From positions 4,960,013-5,024,012 of the forward strand of contig BCJU01000001.1 in NCBI GenBank assembly GCA_001600355.1: a stretch of DNA of 64,000 nucleotides, read 5' to 3'. Source of the stretch: Meira nashicola. Lineage: Eukaryota > Basidiomycota > Exobasidiomycetes > Exobasidiales > Brachybasidiaceae. This document shows positions 20,498 through 28,969 of the stretch, one piece after another. Position 1 is the stretch's first letter; every line of letters begins with the position of its first letter. The notes under the pieces are model-generated. The model saw nothing but the letters and a program-made list of their open reading frames with translations, was not told where the DNA came from and did not search any database. The position numbers and the translations under genes are program-made.

Positions 20498-21115
20498 ATG
20501 CTGGTGACGATAGTTATAGAACTCATTCTATTCCCTGTATTATTATTATGCGTTTCCGATGACACTCCCAAACATTCTTCAGAAATTAACGAACCGTTTG
20601 CATGGGAAAATTTGATTGATTGGCCATCATCTCCTGAAAGTGATTCAAATAATCAAGCAAAGAAAGATATACAAATAGAACAGTTAGAATCCAAACCTAC
20701 ATCTGTTTCAACCAAGCTTTCTCATAAACGTCGAGATAGGGATCCTGAGAAAATTCGAAGATATAGTTAAAATTCCTACTACAAGACAAAAAACGATCCT
20801 GAACAATGGAAGTTAAGGCTTGATAATCAAAGACTTAATAGGTTCAAAAGAAAGCGAAAAGAGGCTGCTAAATTCTTAACATTACCCAAAGAAGAACAAG
20901 AAAAGATATTGTTAGAAAGAAAACAAAAAAATAGAGAAAAATATTTAAAGATAAAAATCAATCGTATTCAAGAAGGACAAACACCTTCAAAAACAACAAT
21001 TCCTGCAAAATTAATTCCTGCAAAAGATTTGAGTCCAAAAACGTTAAAGAAGAGACGAGAACAAAATCGTGAAGCAGCGAGGAGATATCGAGAAAAGAAA
21101 CGCAAAAACTGCTGA
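20498..21115 (+). pseudogene. Array member 4: IDWP-family gene with one in-frame TAA
   Basis: The ATG at 20498 opens a signal peptide (MLVTIVIELILFPVLLLC) and the motif FAWENLIDWPSSPESD. A TAA at 20768-20770 interrupts the frame just before the second motif. The same frame is then open to 21115 and keeps the family pattern: SYYKTKNDPEQWKLRL, LPKEEQEKILLERK, IPAKDLSPKTLKKRR. The end, EQNREAARRYREKKRKN, matches the bZIP basic-region signature NxxAAxx(Y/S/C)R. Only one base stands between this and an open frame, so it may be a very young pseudogene, a polymorphic null allele, an error, or a readthrough stop. Confidence 0.75.
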
Positions 21116-21182
21116 TAAAGATGTATGTTTGTGTACAATCGTTTCCGCCACGGCCGCTTTGAACCGCAATTGAGTATTGATA

Positions 21183-21187
21183 GGGGC
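21183..21187 (+). promoter_or_regulatory. GGGGC box 71 bp before array member 5
   Basis: Context ATAGGGGCGTGATCGAG, with a GTATAAATT TATA-like stretch directly downstream. Confidence 0.4.
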
Positions 21188-21253
21188 GTGATCGAGTATA
21201 AATTTATCAGAAAAATAAATAATTCATCTTTCCTTCCTGTTGTATTATTCGTC

Positions 21254-21730
21254 ATGAAAACATTAATAATTATCATACTCCTCGTTCTGCTTACTTTGTT
21301 GGTACATAACACAACACTCTCCTACAAATAGTGATAAGTTGGAATTTGATTGGGAAACTTTTATCGATTGGCCATCTTCTCCTGAAAAAACACCAAATCA
21401 ATCAAAACCTGAAGGGAAAAGAAAGCGAGAAAGCTCACATTCTAAAACTAATAAAACAACTTTAAAGAGACCGAAAAAGGATAAAGAAACTTATCGATAT
21501 TATTATTACATGAAAAGAAGGGATCCAAAACAGTGGGAAAGAGTAAAAGAGAATAGAAGAAATAAATATTATAAAGATAAAATTGAAAAAGAAGAAAAAT
21601 TTAAATTTTGACTGCACAAGAACAAAAAGTTGAAATTGCGAAAAAGAAAATTAAGAATCAGGAAAGATATATAAAGCAAAAAATAAGAATGGCGAAAAAA
21701 ATAAGGGATAAGGGTAACGGCGGTGTATGA
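21254..21730 (+). pseudogene. Array member 5: IDWP-family gene with two frameshifts
   Basis: The ATG at 21254 gives a signal peptide (MKTLIIIILLVLLTLLVHNT), but the frame stops at 21329-21331. The motif region FDWETFIDWPSSPEK and the YYMKRRDPKQW block lie in another frame (about 21340-21611). The end (TAQEQKVEIAKKKIKNQERY) is back in the first frame, to the TGA at 21728. Two independent breaks and a shortened C-terminus make this the most decayed member of the array. Confidence 0.75.
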
Positions 21731-21827
21731 CTCACTTTCAAATACTTTATTTGCAAACTTGTATTCACTATATGTTTAGTCATAGTCATACACATTATCA
21801 TATCTTTGCAGTCAGCAGTGCCTAATC

Positions 21828-21832
21828 GGGGC
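21828..21832 (+). promoter_or_regulatory. GGGGC box 89 bp before array member 6
   Basis: Context AATCGGGGCAATGAAAA, with TTCTGAC about 20 bp further on. Confidence 0.4.
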
Positions 21833-21916
21833 AATGAAAAAAAAATTATTCTGACTTGTCAAACATAAAGAATGTTTTATCTCAATTACCTCGATGTCGT
21901 GTAAGATATACTGAAA

Positions 21917-22504
21917 ATGCACTTTATTCATTTGAATAATATCATTTTGCTTATCACAACAGCAATATACTCAGTCAGAGCAGGTAAAAGTCAAGAGGGC
22001 TCTCCTAATAAATCTTCATCGTCAGACTTCAATTGGGAAAGTATGATCGATTGGAAGTATTCACCCGAACATGATACTAGTCATCCATCAACTGCAATTC
22101 CTAAGAGTCCCAAAAAGACTGTTCAGAAGAGTGTAAAGAAGTATATACCCAACAAGGAACGTTTTTCCGCCGAAGAACTTAAAAAGAAGAATCGAAGGTA
22201 TTACCTTAATGCTAGAAGTGACCCAAAGAAGTTACAAAAATTAAAAGAAAGGAGGAGGGAGCTATATCATATAAAACAATCAGAACAGAAAGAACGTTTG
22301 GCAAAACTACCTGAAGCAGAAAGAGAAATAGAAAATGCAAAACGTGAAGCAAAGTTAGAAAAGAAAAGGGCACTCTATCATTCAAAATATAAACCGAAAA
22401 AGAAAGAATTTAAAACTTCAGAAAAAGTTCGAAGGAAAGGAAGAGAAAAACAAGCTAGATTTCAATTAAGGAAAAACTTCAAATCTCAAAAGGGTTTGCC
22501 TTAG
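21917..22504 (+). CDS. Array member 6: secreted IDWP-family basic protein (variant IDWKYSPE motif)
   Basis: 195 residues, intact. The signal peptide is MHFIHLNNIILLITTAIYSV. The motif appears as FNWESMIDWKYSPEHD, with WP changed to WK. The second motif is RYYLNARSDPKKLQKLKE. It is followed by the LPEAEREIENAKRE block of the downstream subgroup and the tail phrase KEFKTSEKVRRKGRE shared with members 12 and 13. The last 20 residues are strongly basic. No cysteines or introns. It marks the change from the KEEQE-type members upstream to the LPExERE-type members downstream. Confidence 0.8.
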   Translation: MHFIHLNNIILLITTAIYSVRAGKSQEGSPNKSSSSDFNWESMIDWKYSPEHDTSHPSTAIPKSPKKTVQKSVKKYIPNKERFSAEELKKKNRRYYLNARSDPKKLQKLKERRRELYHIKQSEQKERLAKLPEAEREIENAKREAKLEKKRALYHSKYKPKKKEFKTSEKVRRKGREKQARFQLRKNFKSQKGLP

Positions 22505-22768
22505 AAAACAATAAGAATGAAAGTAGAGGCAGTCAAGCACAGCAATTGTATAAATGTATTGCCGTCTAGGCCGGAAATCAAGCGGCTCTTCTTAAGGTCA
22601 ATGACTATCAATCCCAAAATACTACCGAGTAACCACACTACGTCATACAATCCGAATGCAAACGATCACGAATTAGTATGATTGCGTTAGGTGGGAGAAA
22701 TAAAACATGCAATTTGCTAAATAAACTTCTCTTTCCCTTTATTGCACAATATCTTTGTGATTTCAACT

Positions 22769-23428
22769 ATGTATCTCAGCAAAATCAGATTCTTCCTCAT
22801 AATTCTTGTAATCAACTTTGCTTTCGCTATCACTACTATTGAAGGAGTTGGTAGCCGAGAAGATTCTCCAAACGGCAGTCACAGATCTCAATCACCTGAT
22901 TTTGATTGGGAAAGCATGATCGATTGGCCTGCTTCACCCGTGCGAAATGAGAATACAGCTGAAAGTCAAGTTTCAATTCAATCCAGATCATCAAATATCA
23001 ATACTAAAACCAATGATATGCCTAAAATTAAGAAAAAGAGGAAAGAAATGAGTCTAAAGGAACGATATACAGCTGAAAGATTGAAGGAAATGAATCATAG
23101 TTATTATTTAAGTATCTTAAAAGATCCACAAGGACGAGAAAACAAACGAGCAAATCAAATCAAAAATTATCATAAAAGGGAAGCCGAGAAAAAAGAAAGG
23201 TTGAACNATTTAACGGGAACAGAAAAAATAGAAGAAGAGTCAAAACAAAGATCAATAAAAGATAGAAGAAATTTATTAGCACGATTAAGACGGCAATCAA
23301 GATCACAATCTAAACCAAAAGGAGAATTTAAAATGTCAGAAAAAGATCGAATAAATAATAGAAAGAGATCTAGAAAATGTCGATTGTTAAAAAAGTTAAA
23401 AGCACAAAAAGACAATTCTCAATGTTAA
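22769..23428 (+). CDS. Array member 7: secreted IDWP-family basic protein, contains one ambiguous base
   Basis: 219 residues from the ATG at 22769; the frame reaches back to a TTG at 22742. Signal peptide MYLSKIRFFLIILVINFAFA; motif FDWESMIDWPASPV near residue 51. The second motif is YYLSILKDPQGRE. An N at 23207 leaves one residue undefined in an otherwise open frame. The tail KMSEKDRINNRKRSRKCRLL has the spacing of a bZIP basic region (N...S..CR). The gap before this gene (22505-22768) lacks the GGGGC box. Member 8 starts about 110 bp downstream. Confidence 0.78.
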   Translation: MYLSKIRFFLIILVINFAFAITTIEGVGSREDSPNGSHRSQSPDFDWESMIDWPASPVRNENTAESQVSIQSRSSNINTKTNDMPKIKKKRKEMSLKERYTAERLKEMNHSYYLSILKDPQGRENKRANQIKNYHKREAEKKERLNXLTGTEKIEEESKQRSIKDRRNLLARLRRQSRSQSKPKGEFKMSEKDRINNRKRSRKCRLLKKLKAQKDNSQC

Positions 23429-23535
23429 CACAGCAATCTAGATACCATCTTCCAAAGGATAACTGTGAAATCCCCGTAGTGAAAGACTTAACTGTATTTC
23501 AGATTGTGAATTCTTTTTCATCATTCCATTCTATC

Positions 23536-24120
23536 ATGATCTTGATTCACTTCTTTTTGTTATTTATTTGGCATACCTACGTGAACTTGAGAATCACATG
23601 TGTTAAGAATAGTAGAAAAGAAGAGACAAATAGTCCTAAATGGGAAGCTCTTATCGGCTCTTTTGCAACTTGTGATCCCAATGAAGGCTCAAACCCTTCA
23701 TCGGGGCAAATACATTATACCAAAGATGATTTACAACACCATTGGGCTTCAACAAAAACGTTTGGAGGAGGATTAGAAGTGCAAAGTTCTTCTCATTCCA
23801 TATCAAAGAAGTCTAACCAGTTTAAGAAAGTCAACAAACGCTTAAATGAAATTTATCCAGCCGATAAACTAAAAAAGATGAATAGACAATATTATCTAAA
23901 TTCGAAAAATACCCCTAAAAAGTTGAAAAATGTAAGATTACGAGATAGAATAAGATATTATAGAAGAAAGGCAAAATTAGCAAAAAAAATCGAAAATTTA
24001 TCACAAACAGAAAAAAAATTAGCAATTCAGAAGAAGAAGAAAAAGATTCATACGAAAAATAAAGATTATATAACAAAACTCAAAGCAAGAAAGGTGAGCG
24101 AGGAAAAAGATCATCAATAA
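23536..24120 (+). CDS. Array member 8: secreted protein of the LIGSFA subgroup
   Basis: 194 residues from the ATG at 23536, placed at the hydrophobic signal segment (MILIHFFLLFIWHTYVNL). An upstream in-frame ATG at 23377 lies inside member 7 and is rejected. The first motif has changed to PKWEALIGSFATCD, keeping the W and the spacing but losing IDWP. The second motif is kept as RQYYLNSKNTPKKLKN. The rest is lysine-rich and ends without the arginine-rich tail. Only a weak TCCCCG precedes it, near 23471. With member 9 it forms a diverged pair. Confidence 0.75.
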   Translation: MILIHFFLLFIWHTYVNLRITCVKNSRKEETNSPKWEALIGSFATCDPNEGSNPSSGQIHYTKDDLQHHWASTKTFGGGLEVQSSSHSISKKSNQFKKVNKRLNEIYPADKLKKMNRQYYLNSKNTPKKLKNVRLRDRIRYYRRKAKLAKKIENLSQTEKKLAIQKKKKKIHTKNKDYITKLKARKVSEEKDHQ

Positions 24121-24175
24121 CAATTATTAGAAATTACACACTTATAAATGTTTGCGTACGTCACACCTAAGTGAA

Positions 24176-24180
24176 GCCCC
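24176..24180 (-). promoter_or_regulatory. GGGGC box (minus orientation) 104 bp before array member 9
   Basis: Plus-strand context GTGAAGCCCCGTGTCC, in the same orientation as the box before member 1. Confidence 0.4.
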
Positions 24181-24279
24181 GTGTCCTAATGCACAAAATT
24201 AAAAAATACAAAGAAAATCGAATCCAGTTCTTCCTTCATACCTTGTATTCCTCTAACCCTTCGTTCGAAAGCATTCAAA

Positions 24280-24891
24280 ATGTTGTCAAACACAAATATA
24301 CACCTAGTTGTAACCATTATGTTAGTCTTTATGAATGAAGTGAGAGGAACAAACGGCAATTCACCAAACAATATTGTATGGAAAGCTTTGATTGGTAGTT
24401 TTGCCCGTTCTGATTCTAGTTCAGAGTCTTCTTCTTCTTCCTCAAGACAGGACCTATCACAAAAAGAACACATAATTCAAATTCCTACAACTATCAATAA
24501 ACAACATGAACCTATTACGCAAACTTATCAAACACCTGAAGAATCTAAAAAGGCAATGAACAAACAAAGATATTTGAGAAGAAAGAGTGATCCAGAAAAA
24601 TTTAAAAGATATCAAGAACGTGATAAAGTTCGATATATAGAAAACAAAGCAAAAGAACAAGAAATGTTAGATAAACTGCCAGAAGATGAAAAGGATGCAT
24701 ATATAAAAGCAAAAACACAGAAGCGTACGATGCAAAATAGAATGTTTCGTAAGAAAAAATGGGAAAAAGTGGCAAAGCTTCCTATCGAAGAACAGAAAAA
24801 AGAGATTGATAGGATAAAAATGAAGAGGTCTAGCGAAGGTCATAGATATAGGATGAAGAAAAGAATGAAGAGCAAAAAGATTAATCTATAG
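24280..24891 (+). CDS. Array member 9: secreted protein of the LIGSFA subgroup
   Basis: 203 residues. The signal peptide is MLSNTNIHLVVTIMLVFMNE with cleavage likely near VRG. The motif reads IVWKALIGSFARSDS and is followed by a serine run. The second motif is QRYLRRKSDPEKFKRYQE, then KLPEDEKDAYIKAK and a basic end with RYRMKKRMKSKK. The frame is intact. Sharing the LIGSFA version with member 8 suggests one duplication after the motif changed. Confidence 0.78.
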   Translation: MLSNTNIHLVVTIMLVFMNEVRGTNGNSPNNIVWKALIGSFARSDSSSESSSSSSRQDLSQKEHIIQIPTTINKQHEPITQTYQTPEESKKAMNKQRYLRRKSDPEKFKRYQERDKVRYIENKAKEQEMLDKLPEDEKDAYIKAKTQKRTMQNRMFRKKKWEKVAKLPIEEQKKEIDRIKMKRSSEGHRYRMKKRMKSKKINL

Positions 24892-25035
24892 ACTGTCTTT
24901 TTTTATTCCTTGCCCTTCATTATCCTATTCGTAAATTTTATGATTTTATTGTTTTGCAGTCATTTTGTATCAGAGGCTGTACCATAAATAGTATATGAAT
25001 CAACTGACGCCTTCAACTGATCATGCGAACAAAAA

Positions 25036-25045
25036 GGGGCGGGGC
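25036..25045 (+). promoter_or_regulatory. Double GGGGC box 85 bp before array member 10
   Basis: Two adjacent copies, AAAAAGGGGCGGGGCGTTC; the only tandem case in the array. Confidence 0.45.
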
Positions 25046-25120
25046 GTTCTCCTTGCCTCTTGCCTCTAAGAGAAGCTCCTTTTTACGACACTAAAGACAA
25101 GGTGAACCTTTACGTTCTAT

Positions 25121-25722
25121 ATGCACAATATGGAAACTATGAGAAGAATGTATATAGCTCTGCTCATCTTTTTCCTTCTCGAATCTGGCTTTGGTCAATC
25201 TTCTACAAATAGTCTTAATTCTCAAACAGCAAGCTCTGAATGGAAAGGATTCATAAATTGGCCAGAATCTCCGCAAGACGAAAACGAAATGAATGAAGTA
25301 AACAGTATTGAAGTATCAACAACAAAAGCTAAAAAACGAAAAGTGAACGAAAAAGGGCAGAATATTCTAAATCAGATAGGAGAAAACAATATTTAAAAAG
25401 CAGAAATGATCCGATTAAATGGGAAAAAGAATTGAAGCGTAAAAAACTCAGTCATTCTATCAAGAAAGCACAAAGAGAATATTTATTACAATATGGAAAT
25501 AAAGAAGATCAAGAAGATTTTATTCGTAAAAATAAAGAAAAATATCGTGAAGCTTACAAAAAATATAAAGCTGATGCACAAGGCAAAAGTCATTTAAAAA
25601 GATGGAGACCAACAGGAGAAGCTTTAGAAAAGAAACGAGCTCATGATCGAGAAAGGATGAGGAAGAAACGCGCGGAAAAAAAGATTCAATCTGATATAGC
25701 AAATAATAAGCCTATCAGATAG
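25121..25722 (+). pseudogene. Array member 10: IDWP-family gene broken by a frameshift
   Basis: From the ATG at 25121 the frame gives a signal peptide (MYIALLIFFLLESGFG core) and a variant motif SEWKGFINWPESPQD, then stops at 25394-25396. The continuation is one frame over from about 25375: QYLKSRNDPIKWEKEL, then a charged region and a basic end (RAHDRERMRKKRAEKK) to 25722. The break falls in the linker between the two motifs. Of the members with a GGGGC box, this one has the strongest. Confidence 0.75.
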
Positions 25723-25849
25723 TATAAGAGAATCTAAAACTTATATGCAAAAAAACATCCTTTCTGACTCTATTTAATGAACAAAGATACGCAGTGCTGT
25801 GGTTTGAGTCAAAAAGTGTACTCTTTGATATAAAACACAAATTGTTTAA

Positions 25850-25854
25850 GGGGC
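25850..25854 (+). promoter_or_regulatory. GGGGC box 69 bp before array member 11
   Basis: Context TTTAAGGGGCGATAGAATGACT; a TATAAAA stretch lies about 20 bp upstream. Confidence 0.4.
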
Positions 25855-25918
25855 GATAGAATGACTAGGGTTACTATTTCATAGTGTAAAAACACATCAT
25901 TCCTCTTTACCACCAATC

Positions 25919-26591
25919 ATGCTTGCACATTATTTGATTTTAAGTTACTTTCTCTTAACATTTTATGCAGTTTATGCAGTCGGAAGCCGCGAAAGTTCTC
26001 CTGACTGGTTCGATGAAAGACAGTCTCCAGTTTTTGATTGGAAAAGTCTTCTTCGTATACCTTCCTCGCCTGAGAATACCAACACAAAAAATATCGATCA
26101 TCAACATCAACACTCTGAACAATATCATCCTATTGCTAAAACACAAGATGATATTGATAAGGATAGTGATTACCTTTCAAAAAGCACAAAATTAGATAGG
26201 ATAAACAAGAATTCTACTCCGGCGGGTGTACGAAAGAATGAAGCAAATCGAACATATTATTTCAAGTTTAGAAGCGACCCTGAAAGATTAGAATTTGCTA
26301 AAGCTCGAGATAAAATAAGATATCGTATGCGAAAGGCAGAAAAAGAAAGATTATTAGCACAATTACCCGAAAGTGAAAGAGAAGCAAAAATATTGTCAGA
26401 TAAACAAAAGAGATCTGAAGAAAACCAACGTTATAAAAACAAACATTATGCAAAATTAAAAAGCACAAAGAAAAGATGATAAACCAATAAAGATATTTAA
26501 AATGTCAGAAGCTGAAAGAGAAAGAAGTAGAATAAATTCGCAACTATATCGAAAACGAAAGAAGGAGAGGGAAAGACAAACGTTAGGCTAA
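25919..26591 (+). CDS. Array member 11: secreted IDWP-family protein with out-of-frame tail
   Basis: The open frame 25919..26479 encodes 186 residues: signal peptide MLAHYLILSYFLLTFYAVYA, variant motif FDWKSLLRIPSSPEN, second motif YYFKFRSDPERLEFAKAR and the block LPESEREAKI. It ends at a TGA at 26477-26479. Immediately after, in the +1 frame to the TAA at 26589, lies the family's normal C-terminal tail (IKIFKMSEAERERSR and on to RKRKKERERQ). The gene has thus lost about 37 C-terminal residues through a small indel near 26460-26477, or the indel is a sequencing error. The main body is otherwise intact. Confidence 0.75.
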
Positions 26592-26670
26592 GCTCATTAG
26601 TGATGATGATCGACTCACTTTCAATTCTGGAATTATAGATGTAGTCATATTATGTGTACAGTAATAAACT

Positions 26671-26682
26671 GTTCACCGGGGC
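26671..26682 (+). promoter_or_regulatory. Extended GGGGC box 104 bp before array member 12
   Basis: GTTCACCGGGGC followed by an A-run and TGACG. The 12-mer recurs exactly before member 13. Confidence 0.5.
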
Positions 26683-26781
26683 CAAAAAAATGACGAAACT
26701 ATCCTTTCGTTTGTATATGCCGATATATTTTCCTAAACTCAGTTCCTCTTGTCCTGTCTTTACCAAAAACCTTGAACTAAA

Positions 26782-27459
26782 ATGCTTATACATCAAATCA
26801 CTTTAAGCTTGCTACTTATAACAGTTTTCTCAGTCTATGCTGGTGATAAGAATTCTTCTGAAAACAGTTTATTTGATTCTCCAACTCATGCATTTGATTG
26901 GACAACTTTAATTGATTGGCCTTCTTCCCCTGAAAGTAGCAAGACAACCCCAAATGATCATGATCAACAGCAAAACAAGGCAAATTATAAGGTACAAGAG
27001 TTTAAAGATAAGGGCAATAAGAAAGATGATACATTGAAAAAGTTAAGAAAGCGAGTAATAAATCGTAGATATAAGGAAAAACTTCAAAATGATCCAGTCA
27101 GATTAGAACAATACAAAGCATATGAAAAGATAAAACAACAAGAAAGAAGGGATGAAAAGAAACGAAAGATAGAACAATTACCAGAACCAGAGAGATCAAT
27201 AGAATTAAAAAAGCAAAAGGAAGAAAAGTCTTTGAAAAATAAACGTTATCGAATCAAAAAAGCAGAAGAAAAAGCAGCAAGATTAGGAGTAAATTATGAG
27301 CCAATCAAAAAGATCTTTAAATTAAGCGAGAAAGAAAGAGAAAAGGGAAGATTAAAATCTCAAAGACAACGTCTTAGGAAGAAAGAGAGAGAGCGACAGC
27401 AATCAATGCAAACCTCTAGCTCAGGAATACATTCATCATCTCAGATGGACAAAAAATAG
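26782..27459 (+). CDS. Array member 12: secreted IDWP-family basic protein
   Basis: 225 residues and the clearest full-length member. Signal peptide MLIHQITLSLLLITVFSVYA; motif FDWTTLIDWPSSPESS; second motif RRYKEKLQNDPVRLEQYK. The middle is a Lys/Glu-rich predicted helix with QLPEPERSIELKKQKEE. The tail is IFKLSEKEREKGRLKSQRQR, then LRKKERERQQ and a Ser/Gln end. It is closest to member 13 in signal peptide, motif, tail and promoter, so the two are a recent tandem duplication. Secretion is well supported; the role is unknown. Confidence 0.82.
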   Translation: MLIHQITLSLLLITVFSVYAGDKNSSENSLFDSPTHAFDWTTLIDWPSSPESSKTTPNDHDQQQNKANYKVQEFKDKGNKKDDTLKKLRKRVINRRYKEKLQNDPVRLEQYKAYEKIKQQERRDEKKRKIEQLPEPERSIELKKQKEEKSLKNKRYRIKKAEEKAARLGVNYEPIKKIFKLSEKEREKGRLKSQRQRLRKKERERQQSMQTSSSGIHSSSQMDKK

Positions 27460-27510
27460 TATAGAACAATTCTTTTATCTATACTCGCTAGTTTAGTACA
27501 GCCTCAAAGT

Positions 27511-27522
27511 GTTCACCGGGGC
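27511..27522 (+). promoter_or_regulatory. Extended GGGGC box 105 bp before array member 13
   Basis: GTTCACCGGGGC, identical to the element before member 12, followed by ATTAAAATGACG. Confidence 0.5.
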
Positions 27523-27622
27523 ATTAAAATGACGCAAATATTCTTTTTATCTCCCCTTAAGTCTTACACATATACTTTTAAAATCGTTTATTCCTCCCTC
27601 TTTACCAACTATATTGAATAAA

Positions 27623-28288
27623 ATGCTTATACATCAACTAGCTATGATCTCTCTCTTTATGATAATTCTCTCAATTTATGCAGGCGATAACAACTCTCCT
27701 CAAATCCCATCTGAATCTCCAACGAATACTTTTGATTGGACAAGTTTTATTGATTGGCCATCTTCGCCTGATAGTAAGACAAGCTCTAAAGCTAATGATC
27801 AACCGCAAAAGTCGCCAAATCATAAATTAAAAGAGGGGGGTACTGTAAGCACACTTCAAAGCAAGAGGAAAGTCAAGAGTAATATACCACCAAAAATACA
27901 AAAACAGGAAGCAAATCGAAGATATAGATTAAAAGTTCGAAGTGATCCAGCACGACTTGAACTTATTAAAGCAGCAGAGAGAGAGACAACACGAAAGAGA
28001 AAAGCAAAATGGCTAGAAGAAGTAGATCGTCTACCAGAAGTAGAAAGGGAAGCAGAACTTTCAAGATATAAAAAGTTAAGATATGAGCAAAATAAAGAAT
28101 ATAGAATTAAACAAGCAAAATTAAAAGCAGAAAGACAAAATATAAAATACGAACCGAAGAAAAAGAATTTTAAATTATCCGAAAAGGAAAGAGAAAGAGG
28201 AAGGAAAAAAGCTCAAACATATCGTATTCGTAAGAAGGAGAGAGAACAACAATTATTGGCTAAAGCGGATGACACTGGTCACACATAA
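27623..28288 (+). CDS. Array member 13: secreted IDWP-family basic protein
   Basis: 221 residues from the ATG at 27623; the TTG at 27614 is not used. Signal peptide MLIHQLAMISLFMIILSIYA; motif FDWTSFIDWPSSPDSK; second motif RRYRLKVRSDPARLELIK; then RLPEVEREAELSRYKK. The tail NFKLSEKERERGRKKAQTYR with IRKKEREQQ repeats that of member 12. Intact and intronless. Confidence 0.82.
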   Translation: MLIHQLAMISLFMIILSIYAGDNNSPQIPSESPTNTFDWTSFIDWPSSPDSKTSSKANDQPQKSPNHKLKEGGTVSTLQSKRKVKSNIPPKIQKQEANRRYRLKVRSDPARLELIKAAERETTRKRKAKWLEEVDRLPEVEREAELSRYKKLRYEQNKEYRIKQAKLKAERQNIKYEPKKKNFKLSEKERERGRKKAQTYRIRKKEREQQLLAKADDTGHT

Positions 28289-28315
28289 TTACCTCTTGCA
28301 TTTCTGTTGGTCTTC

Positions 28316-28320
28316 GGGGC
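28316..28320 (+). promoter_or_regulatory. GGGGC box 88 bp before array member 14
   Basis: Context TCTTCGGGGCAATCCAGC. Confidence 0.4.
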
Positions 28321-28403
28321 AATCCAGCTCTTAATATCAAAAAGGTCGTACTCTGAAATAAGAGACACAAGTTTTACTCTTTACCATTAACCCAAAGTTG
28401 AAT

Positions 28404-28910
28404 ATGTTGCTAAATATTGCAATATGTTTCTTACTTGCTACCTTCACTTTAGTAAATTCAACAGATGACCATGTTAAACTTCCCAATGTTGCCATGAGAA
28501 CACCATCCCCGGAGAAAGACTCAGAACCTTTGATAGATTGGTCAACAGTTCATGCCGTGCCAAAAAGTCAAACTTCTGCTCCAAAGTCGTCTTCCGAACG
28601 TAAAACAAAGACAGGGTTTCTTAACGTAAAAAAGTTGACTGATGAACAAATTAAAGCAAGAAATCGAGCATATTATAGCACTATGAAGAACGATCCGAAA
28701 AAGTTAGCAAAAGAGAATGAACGTATGGGAATGAGATATCATATCAAACAAGTTGAAAAGTTAGCAAAAGAAAAAAATTTAACTCAAGAAGAAACAATTG
28801 CCGAATTGGAAAAAAGAAAACGTGCAAGAGCTCAAAGGAAGGAATCTCGTCAAAGACTTAGAGAAGGTGCAAAGATCATACGCTCTCAAAGTCAGACAAA
28901 GAATACTTAA
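28404..28910 (+). CDS. Array member 14: short secreted IDWP-family protein
   Basis: 168 residues from the ATG at 28404, the shortest intact member and the last of the array. Signal peptide MLLNIAICFLLATFTLVNS. The first motif is degenerate: the aromatic half is replaced (DSEPLIDWSTVH), but LIDW is kept. The second motif is AYYSTMKNDPKKLAKENE. The charged region is shortened, and the end has RARAQRKESRQRLREG. GPC1 lies convergently 60 bp downstream, so the array's boundary is sharp. Confidence 0.78.
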   Translation: MLLNIAICFLLATFTLVNSTDDHVKLPNVAMRTPSPEKDSEPLIDWSTVHAVPKSQTSAPKSSSERKTKTGFLNVKKLTDEQIKARNRAYYSTMKNDPKKLAKENERMGMRYHIKQVEKLAKEKNLTQEETIAELEKRKRARAQRKESRQRLREGAKIIRSQSQTKNT

Positions 28911-28969
28911 AGAAAACCCATTTAATATAAACATTCCAATGACAAAATACACTTCCCGTATCCCACTTC

